Assembly: GCA_011503125.2 (NCBI GenBank)
Contig: WWBZ02000082.1
Span: 2,108,001 to 2,172,000 of the forward strand
DNA from: Botryosphaeria dothidea
Taxonomy: Eukaryota > Ascomycota > Dothideomycetes > Botryosphaeriales > Botryosphaeriaceae
DNA length: 64,000 nt
Direction: 5' to 3'
The notes below the pieces were generated by a model that had not been told where the DNA came from, did not search any database, and saw only the letters and a list, made by a program, of their open reading frames with translations. Shown in pieces: positions 55,923-64,000 of this stretch. The stretch's first letter is position 1; each line of letters starts with the position of its first letter. Made by a program: the position numbers and the translations under genes.

Positions 55923-58900
55923 GCTTGCTTCCTCTTCAATGCTCAGTTCACCGTCATCACCACTACTACTTCCGGACATAGTTACGACATGCGATAAGCG
56001 ATAAGGGTTCATATTTCATGGGAGTTTCGGTGGGAGTTTACCAGCTTTTCGGGAATTGCTTTTTGGCTTACTTGTCGCTGTTCTTAAGCGGTCCGTTCTG
56101 GAGGCAGGCGTTCTTCGACCACCGGGTGGCTTTGGATTGCTTCGTCACCTGTCTTTCTTACTGGTCGCCGCGGATTACATTTTATTCTGCTTTGCGCCAT
56201 CCTCTCAAGCTGTAGATACGCAACTTTCGACTGCTAAGGTTTATCTGGCAGCATACCTAGTCAACTAGCTAATCAGCGCTTCAGGCGCGTATCCTACTCG
56301 GTCACATTGCGTCTGGTGCTTCATCACATTCCTATTGCTTACGCGCTCTGCCCGATGACGATACAAGGCAGACTCGGACCGTTATTGCTTGTGACACCTG
56401 CAACCCACAACCCGCAGCTCGCCGCTCGCCGCTGTTTCGCCGCCTCGTCGATCCAGTTCTCGGCAGATTGGTGGGTGGCGTGCCTCAGCCTGTTGTTGCA
56501 CGAAAGATCCAGCTCATACCGTCCAGCGGCCCCCAGCCCCCAACCTCCCCTAGTCCTAACAGGTATGCACAACGCACCCCAACGCAGACTTTTGACGAGG
56601 GTCCATGGTCACCCAAGGTAGCGAGGTGCACTCCACAAAAAACGGTTCCACCAAGCAGACGGGAAGCGACCTACATACAACAACCCTGCTCTGGGAACGG
56701 AAACCAAGCCGCAAGCGCGATGCGCGCGCCATCATCACGCGACCCTTTCTCTTGCATCTCGCCAACCCTTCAATGTCCAATTGCCCAACGTTAATGCCGT
56801 GCGCACCTCGGGTCACTTACTGACAGGGAAGAAAAGAGAAAATAAATTGAAAAGTACTCGTACATACCTTGCACTTTTCCTCATGACATTCGCAAGCATT
56901 GACCTGACCACCACAACGCCACCTCATCACATCCAAAGCAAACAACACAACATGAAAGTTTCACCGCTTTTCAGTCACCACCCATCACATGGCATCGTTC
57001 GCCCGTGTGCTTTGTTTCCGGTGCTGTCTGGATCTACCCGATGGAGCGACAACGGCCATCCGGGGATAACGCCATGGCCGCCACATGGCTGAAGGAAACG
57101 ACCGAACGGCGCCGCTTATCCTCGTATGTGCATACGCCAGCAGTTGCGCACATATGGCGGTGGGGGAGCCTGCCTGCGCAAAAAAAGAGACGGATGCCAC
57201 ACGGCCATGCTTAGGAGCCGCGTGTTTCGCAGCGTTCCGCGTCCCTCGACCTCGTGTTCCTCCGCCATTCGGCCGCAATCGATGCAAGAGGCGGATAGTG
57301 CGCGCGGACCACCCGGAAACGACATCGACGGTGATAGTGGTGTCTTATTTGTTGCTTGTCGCTGCATGTTGATCGAGATGCGCGTTGGTGCTAGTTGATC
57401 GCTGACAGACAGGTAACAAGCAGCTGGAGAACTGTCAGTCACCGACCTACATCCATGGCGCGCAACTAGCGATTGCGTTTTGTTGCTACATTGAACGCCT
57501 CTTGCGGCGAGGCCTTCCGACGATTGGAGCCGGAGATCGATTACCGAGGCGCAGCGCCCCCGACTTGGTTTACGACATTGATGCGGGAAAGACAAAAGAT
57601 GAGAGGGGCCAACGTCTAGGCGGTACCATACGTTGGTTGCGTCGCGTCATTTCCCTACCGAACTCCATCGCGCGCCAAACGAGATGAAGGGGGTCGAAAA
57701 CCAGGAACCGGCCTTTGATGCTTTCTTACGTTGGCAGCTGTCTCATTTGCGGATTCGCGAACGCAAGAAGCTGCGAGTGCCCTGCGTCAGCGAGCCCGGA
57801 GGAAACGCCCGGCCAGCAAACGGCCAGCAGCGCGATGACGAAAGGATGATCGTCATGGAACGGGGCGACACGAATAATGGGCAGATGGGAGACCCTGCGT
57901 CAGAAGGGGAACGTCGGTATCTCGCCGAAGAGGCGCCTGTTCGGGCGCGACTCCTTCAACCACGTGCGGTTCGAGGCAAGTCGAGCGAGCAATATTTGCA
58001 ATTTTTTTCACCTGCACGGGGTTTTCCCGTCTCTTCTTCGCTCGAGTTCTGGAACCGGGTGACTAGACGCAGGTAAGCGGCGAGACCGTGGCACCAAAAA
58101 CCGCGCCGGCGCGCCTCGATGATCGTCGACGGAAGACTCTCCGCTCTGCAACGGCTGCGGCCCGGACTCGGCCACTCGGGTCGTCGAGAGAAAAAGGGAA
58201 AAGTGAATCCGCGAGGACAGGCCATGGGGAAATAATCTGCAGCCAAATCGCCAACTTTTCGAGTTCCCGTTCTGGGACATAATCGGCGTCGCCACCTCTC
58301 TATCTTGAGTTCTGGATGTGAGAGTTGTGCACCTACCAGTTGGTCTCCAGCCCATCGGCTCTTCTATATCTTATGCGGTCTTGACACGCCACATCTCCCG
58401 TCACCGCCGCTTCCGGCGTCCATCGGTGGAGCCGCCTTGGATCCTGATGTGGTGGGGAAAGCTCAGAGTGTCCTTCTACGGTCGTTCGAGAATGTCGTTC
58501 GCACGTGCCGTTTAGGGGTTCTAGCCACCCGAAGGGCCCCCAGCTCGACTTTGCCATTCCGCCGTTCCCGGAGCCGGTGGGCATTTTCCGCTTCCCGCAA
58601 TTCGCAGGTCCACAGAGAGAACGCGCTGCGTCATCGATGTTTGTTTCTGCCAATTCCATCAGCATCATGACGCCAGACAGAGACAAGTCGTGAGGCGACC
58701 TGCCGTAAAGAGATCGCTTCGGCATATATTTGGGCCGAAGATACCGCTGCCGAAATAATCGCTGGCTGAAAGACTCGCTAGCCGATCGACGGATGTAAAA
58801 GTTGTGGATGCAAGCAGACTGCGATGCGCGCTTTTTACATCTTCAGATCGAAACGTCTGTCGGCACCATCCGGCTACTGCCGCGAAGCATGTCAACAATC

Positions 58901-61900
58901 GCCTATCGCAAAAGTTGCCGCACTCAGTTTGGAACTGCGACATTTGACGCATCTCACCCTGGGCCCTGGGCCGAGCCGCTCTTCTGCCGCTGCTTGATAT
59001 TGCCGCCATCGTTCACTCTGTCTATTTCTTCTCCCATATGCTCCTCGGTACTCGGTACTTTTGAGAAACGAAGATGCTCAACGAAGATGAAGTATCGGAC
59101 GAGAGCACTCTGATTCAATCGATTACTTACCTCTACGCCCTTGGACTGATTATGAGCATCGGGCGATAAGCTTTGAAGGAGTCGTATACCATTGCGCGTT
59201 CGATTACTACCCCAGAAATATGGGATCGAGTCCCACTCTCAACGACTTTGGCTTCTCGGGCGGCACCATCTCAGAGAAAAAAAGGCATCGAAACCGACGG
59301 GACCTATCTTCAGCCTTCTGATCCTCGACCTTGGTTTCGGTGATGCTGCACTGCCACGAACCGAGTGAGATCATCGCGGAACCGCCCGGTGATTACGATA
59401 CCATCGCTGCCATTGTCGGTAGGGACGTGTTCCAAATGCAAGTCCACTGCAATGGCGGTACGGTGGCCAATCGTCCAGTGTCCCATCGCCAAATGACAAA
59501 GAAGCCGCGTAGGATTAAAATTGCCCCTGCTCGGCGACAAGAAAGCGGACGTTACAGGACGGCGGCTGCAAACTTTAACCTGTGTTTGAATTGCGTTAGT
59601 TCTCCGTTCTGCTTATGTTTCGTGCTCATCCGGCCAATCTCTAGCAGACACCAGCGTCCGTTGCCCTCTATCGTGAGCTGGAGCAGCCCCGGTGCTACGC
59701 AATCCATTTTTCATACTTCCGGGTCTGAATATGGACAGGGGTTGTACATGGCCTTTTCATCCGACAATCCTGCCGAAAACCTAAAGTGCACTTGAGCAAG
59801 GGTGATTTGCGCAGGACCAGGGCTCATTTGCGTACCCAGGGAAGCAGAGCGCTGAAGACAATGGTTGTGACAGGTATCACTGCAACATGATAGGTCCATC
59901 ATGCTGCAGTCTGCTCTTTCCCGACAATAGAGCCCGGCACATAGAAAAACAACTTCGCGCTAACCGCTTGGCCGGACGCTCGTTGGAAGGTGCTGACCAG
60001 AGATTTCGATTGCCTTCTTCACATGGGAAATGCTCAGCCCCACGCGCACGACAGGAAAAAGCAATAGCAAGGTTTGTTATCGTGGTACTTTTAAATCGGT
60101 CGGAAGGCTGAGCAAAACAGGTTCCTGATCTTGAGTCAGCTCGAGACCCTAGGCCGTACACCACACCAACACCATTGGCAAAGATTTGGCAACAGCCGAA
60201 GGTTTGCCATCCAAGAAACCTGTTTTCTTGCGATGCTTGTACGCACCACCTCGGCTTGTTTGCTGTCCAGACCGTCCTTGTTGACTCCATCCAGCTTTGG
60301 TTTCAAACAATAATCTCAAAGTGGCTTTGGAGAACAAGTCCAGAATTTGCAGAAAATGATGCTCAGTTTTCAATCATGATTGCACGGGAAAAGAAGAACA
60401 ATAGACATCCTTGTACTAAAAGCAAGCCACTAATCGTTATCGCCGCAGGAGCGGTACACTTTATGCCGATAGGTTCTGCTCGAGGGGAAAGTGGAGATAA
60501 CACACGCAAACTCCATGGTCCAGCTATCCTTAGCACGCCTTGCGTGTCAATGCCTTCGTCAGCCATGGTAGGCCAGGTAACACCAAACGTCGATCCACAC
60601 AGAAGACCACGCGTTCGAGATCAATTTGTATGCTCTGGTTGAATTGAGCCGATGCCGTGGGAAGCACATTTTGACTTCCGTCCTCCCTTGCTTGGAATGA
60701 ACCCCTTTGGACACACCGGTGTTCGAAGCGGGACGAATCTGTAACCGACGTTCCAGCCTTTTGCTGCAGGCACGATGACACAACCTGTATCACCCAGCCG
60801 AAGGGCCTAGACAAGTCATGATGGAACCTCTGGGCTGCAACCTCAGAGTACATTTGGGCATCCTGGGCATCGCGGGTTTGCATTAGGACGGCGAGGAGTG
60901 GTGTGGAGCCGCTCGACTAGCGGCGGCAGGAGAGAAAGAGCCCGGCTATCTCAGTGCCGGAAGGTAAATGTTATGGGAAACATCGCAGATCAATGGAAGA
61001 GGGCGCGATCGCACGGAGCGGAATCAGCCCGACGCCGACGATGCAAATAGCCTCTGCGCAACACATTTTCCCTGAAACTTCCTTCACGACTTGCCGGGGG
61101 CCAATGACGAATCGTTCCCCCGGACCGCGGCTTCACGCAGATGCCTTTCCTGTGATCGGAACCGACCAAAGAGTGACGTCCTGGCCACACGTGTCGCCGT
61201 TTTGACGGTCACCGGAGCAGGAGCACACAGTCCATTCCGACGGCCAAGCCAGCGTATGTGTGGGTGGTGGGTACGGGACCAGTATCAGCCAAGAAACGGC
61301 CAAGAAGGGCAACAAACACCAGTCGGCAATTCACTGGCCACACATTTGTTTGAGGTATCCCAGAGGTTTATACAAGACGACTCTGGCGCGTGGCTTGGCG
61401 GAGCGCGACGGACGGGCTTGGCTCCTACCGTCACACAGGCAGCGGTGGATGCATTCGGCCGTGGAAGCATGGCAATCAGTCCCTTTTTGCCCTTGTCCCA
61501 CGATGATCGTGCCGGTCAGGAAATGCGTCGCAACCGAATGAGGCAGTGCAAAGACCGCCGCGCGCTTGTGAGGAGCTTGGGGACGGAAAGCAAACATCCC
61601 TGACCCGCTGCAATCCCCAAAGGTCGGCACCTTCACCCAGCATCGACGCCCTGTTTCCACTGTTGCGGGTCCGCAGATCTGGCCCGCGAGGAAATCCGCG
61701 TCTGGCACTGATGGCTGCGGTGCAGGACGAAGCAGGTCGAGAATCCTGTGGAAAGAGGGCACACTGATGATGCCAATGTCTCTGCCAGCGTTCAGCGGTG
61801 GCGGTTGTGCAGCCGGCCTTTAGGCATCGTGGGGCTGGCGACGCACCGCCACCCACCGTGTGCGATTGACGATCCAATTTCCTCAGCAGCCGTAGGCCAA

Positions 61901-63536
61901 GGCGCGTGTCACTATGTTGCGTTTATCTGGGGGCGGCAGCAGGAAGCACATTCCGCGCGGGCGGCGGCAGCACGCACGCATGGAGCCGGCTAGGCCAGGA
62001 AGGCAGCAAAGGGCTGTCACACGTCCTCGTCGTCGTCATCTCCGGCGTGACGACACAGGTGCTGCGCGACGCTTGGCGGAGTCCACGGACTGTACAACGG
62101 AAGATTCTCCAGGCGCCGGGGCGGGGTGGGGAGGCACTACTGGCGGGTCTGGGGATAGCTTGGGGCGTGGAGGAGGGCGCAAGCGAAACCTGAGGCGAAT
62201 AGTGCGTGGGTCTAAGCGGCGGTCTACGGTGGTCTGGTGGGTGTTTGGTTTCGGGCGCACAAACAAGCGCTTGCAGGGAGTGGGTAAGGCCTGGGGGCGC
62301 CGCGGATCATCCGTGGGTCCAGCTGGGATGGCGGCGCCGCTAAGAGATCATGCCAAGAGCCCTCCCACGACTCCCGCTCCTCCAGCCCTCTCCGGCACTC
62401 CTCAGCGGTCTGTCCGTCTGCCCTTTGCTGCCAGACCGGGTGGCGCTCTCATCCTCACCTTGCCCTGCCGCGCCGCACGCCTCCCGCCCGTATGAGCGCC
62501 AGCCGCCCGTTACGGCTCAGGAAGGCCCGCTGAACGCACACATTCCTCACTCCTGGAAGCCACAGCAAAAAAATCCTCCTCTCCGCGCCGCAGGCTGGCG
62601 GTTGGGTGCTGTTGAGGCCCTGCCAAGGCGCGTTTCTCGTGCTGGTTTCCCTCTCCCTGCCTCGCACAGAAGCCGCCGGATCCGTTATCTCAAGGGAACG
62701 CACAAGCATTACCCAGTCCGCAGCGCTCAGCCACAGAATTTGGCATCCGCGTTGCGGTCCGCTGTCTTGTCCGGCCTTGGCACTGCCTCCTCCGCGGGCC
62801 TTTCTGCCCAAGGAATAGCGGCCCTGCGTAACTCAACATCCTCATGCTTCCTATCTCACTAAGCCTACGTAACGGCCACTCCTCCGCCGCTGCTGAGCTG
62901 GCCCTGTCTTGGCCCTCCCTGTCGCATGCATGCAGATCTCTGCCGCCCGCCGACAGCATGACCGCAAACTGCTGTTCCGCCATCCACCAGCAGCAGCCGC
63001 CGTCGTTCTGGGTTGCCGCCCGTGCTGCGCCCACCCGCCATGATGTGCTCAAGTGCCAATCTTCTCCAATTCCCGTGCCCGCTGTCCTGGCCATCGGAAC
63101 GTGGTTGATGCCGAGACCTGGCTTCTGATAACGCGTAACACTAACACATCATTCATAGCGCACGATGCATCGATGCCTCCTTGGGGCAAATGTGGGCCTC
63201 ACGAGGCGCTCGAGCTTCTTGTCACTGCTGCCAAATAGATAATAGACTTTCCCGGCTCTGTATCCCCGAATCTAGAGACGCCTATTTGATGCCGCCCCTC
63301 CCCGCTCCTCTTTTGAAAGTGATCTCTCTGGTCACCCTAACCGCTAGCAACCCCCACCAAACCACAACCTCATCGCCCTTCCCTCAAGGCGCTGCTTAGT
63401 TTCAAACCCTGTTGACCTCTCAGCCCCTCAGCGGGTCGCTACCAAGCCCTACTTCACTTTTTCTTGTCCTCCGTTTCACTCGCTCCTCTTCCTCGCGCCT
63501 TCTTGTTTCATTTTCCCCTTCACCAGGGCCGTGGAA
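55923..63536. other. Large gene-free region
   Basis: About 7.6 kb with no supportable gene, RNA gene or transposon. Many frames of 60-190 codons occur in overlapping sets, as expected by chance in GC-rich DNA. The first few hundred bases are the 3' flank of the AN1 gene, the stretch from about 61900 to 62900 is GC-rich, and from about 63300 the C/T-rich leader of the last gene begins. Confidence 0.5.
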
Positions 63537-64000
63537 ATGAGGTCCATTACTTTCCCCACTGCTGTCATGCCGCGGTGTTCAGAGAAGCAACATTCCACCG
63601 GCTTGCCCACGTCGAGGCGGTCTTCAAGCGCTTCTCCGTCACTCTTCGACCAGGACCCCGAGAAGGGCGGCTTGCCTGGGCACCTCGAGAATGGCAACTC
63701 ACTCACTCAGAAGGAACCCCCCGCAGAAGAGCCCAACTGGCCGACCGAATGGAGAGCCTGGACGACCCTGGCCGCCTGTTTCTTCCTGATGTTTAACAGC
63801 TGGGGCATAGTGAATGCTTACGGAACCTTCGCCTCGTACTACAAAGACGTGCTGCTTCCGGGCACGAATGCATTATACTTCAACCTCTTCGGTGCGACCG
63901 ACTGTTTCATGGTGCTTATTCTGTCGGGCGTCGTCGGTCGCCTGCTAGACGCCGGATACTACAAGCAACTCATCGGAACCGGTGCTTTCTTCGTCACCCT
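63537..64000 (+). CDS. MFS monocarboxylate-type transporter (5' part, runs off the window)
   Basis: The first 154 codons of an MFS transporter related to monocarboxylate permeases (MCT/Mch family), cut by the window end. The start at 63537 follows a long pyrimidine-rich leader. The hydrophilic N-terminus (about 80 residues, Ser/Pro-rich) is followed by NWPTEWRAWTTLAACFFLMF, then WGIVNAYGTFASYYKD, the classical first-segment motif of fungal MCT-like proteins, and a second hydrophobic segment before GRLLDAGYYK. No intron is seen in the visible part. Fungal members import or export pyruvate-like acids or secondary metabolites; the substrate is unknown. Confidence 0.82.
   Translation, partial: MRSITFPTAVMPRCSEKQHSTGLPTSRRSSSASPSLFDQDPEKGGLPGHLENGNSLTQKEPPAEEPNWPTEWRAWTTLAACFFLMFNSWGIVNAYGTFASYYKDVLLPGTNALYFNLFGATDCFMVLILSGVVGRLLDAGYYKQLIGTGAFFVT

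Noticed and set aside
59190..59265. tRNA-like T arm (GGGATCGAGTCCC)
   Set aside because: A B-box-like stretch and a weak T stem are present, but no matching acceptor, D or anticodon stems could be built.

Overview
This is a window of a filamentous ascomycete genome (Pezizomycotina). The genes carry many 45-60 nt GT..AG introns with CTRAY-type branch sites. They include a HET-domain gene, two Zn2Cys6 regulators, a WSC wall sensor, several major facilitator (MFS) transporters and a secreted protein resembling the NIS1 effector family. The last of these hints at a plant-associated lifestyle, but the species cannot be named from the sequence. Gene models were built by hand: splice sites were chosen so that reading frames join and known family motifs are preserved.

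Layout. 0.3-2.8 kb: a 14-exon sugar/polyol transporter. 2.9-7.0 kb: a DHA2-type MFS gene and a divergent Zn2Cys6/Fungal_trans_2 regulator. 7.0-9.2 kb: a HET-domain gene with an in-frame stop near its 3' end. 9.5-17.5 kb: a catabolic-looking block of SDR (broken), amidohydrolase (broken), Zn2Cys6 regulator (one frameshift), fumarylacetoacetase and a divergent cupin. The last two share a promoter holding four CGG-N2-CCG palindromes. 17.8-19.1 kb: an unrecognised four-exon gene. 21.2-23.1 kb: a secreted type-B carboxylesterase. 23.5 kb: a tiny zinc-ribbon-like protein. 24.2-26.8 kb: a probable mitochondrial helical protein. 29.4-30.3 kb: a WSC sensor. 32.4-32.8 kb: a small hydrophilin-like protein. 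34.3 and 34.8 kb: two tRNA genes, the second with an intron. 37.7 kb: a possible orphan gene. 39.2-39.8 kb: the NIS1-like secreted protein. 42.7-44.0 kb: a TDT-family organic-anion transporter with one frameshift. 45.1-47.2 kb: a DHA1 MFS gene. 49.6-51.3 kb: an allantoate-permease-family MFS gene. 52.3-54.1 kb: a cytochrome b5/acyl-CoA dehydrogenase fusion whose 3' third is full of indels. 55.4-55.9 kb: a ubiquitin-like/AN1 zinc finger protein. 55.9-63.5 kb: a long stretch with no recognisable gene. 63.5 kb to the end: the start of a monocarboxylate-type MFS transporter.

Functionally the window is an accessory-looking, transporter- and catabolism-rich segment (five MFS genes plus one TDT) interleaved with conserved genes. 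The recurring oddity is damage: five genes carry one or more small indels and a sixth carries an in-frame stop, while neighbours are clean. This could be genuine gene decay or local assembly error; raw reads would separate the two. The most distinctive regulatory signal is the CGG-N2-CCG set between the fumarylacetoacetase and cupin genes. I see no CRISPR array, prophage or intact transposon.
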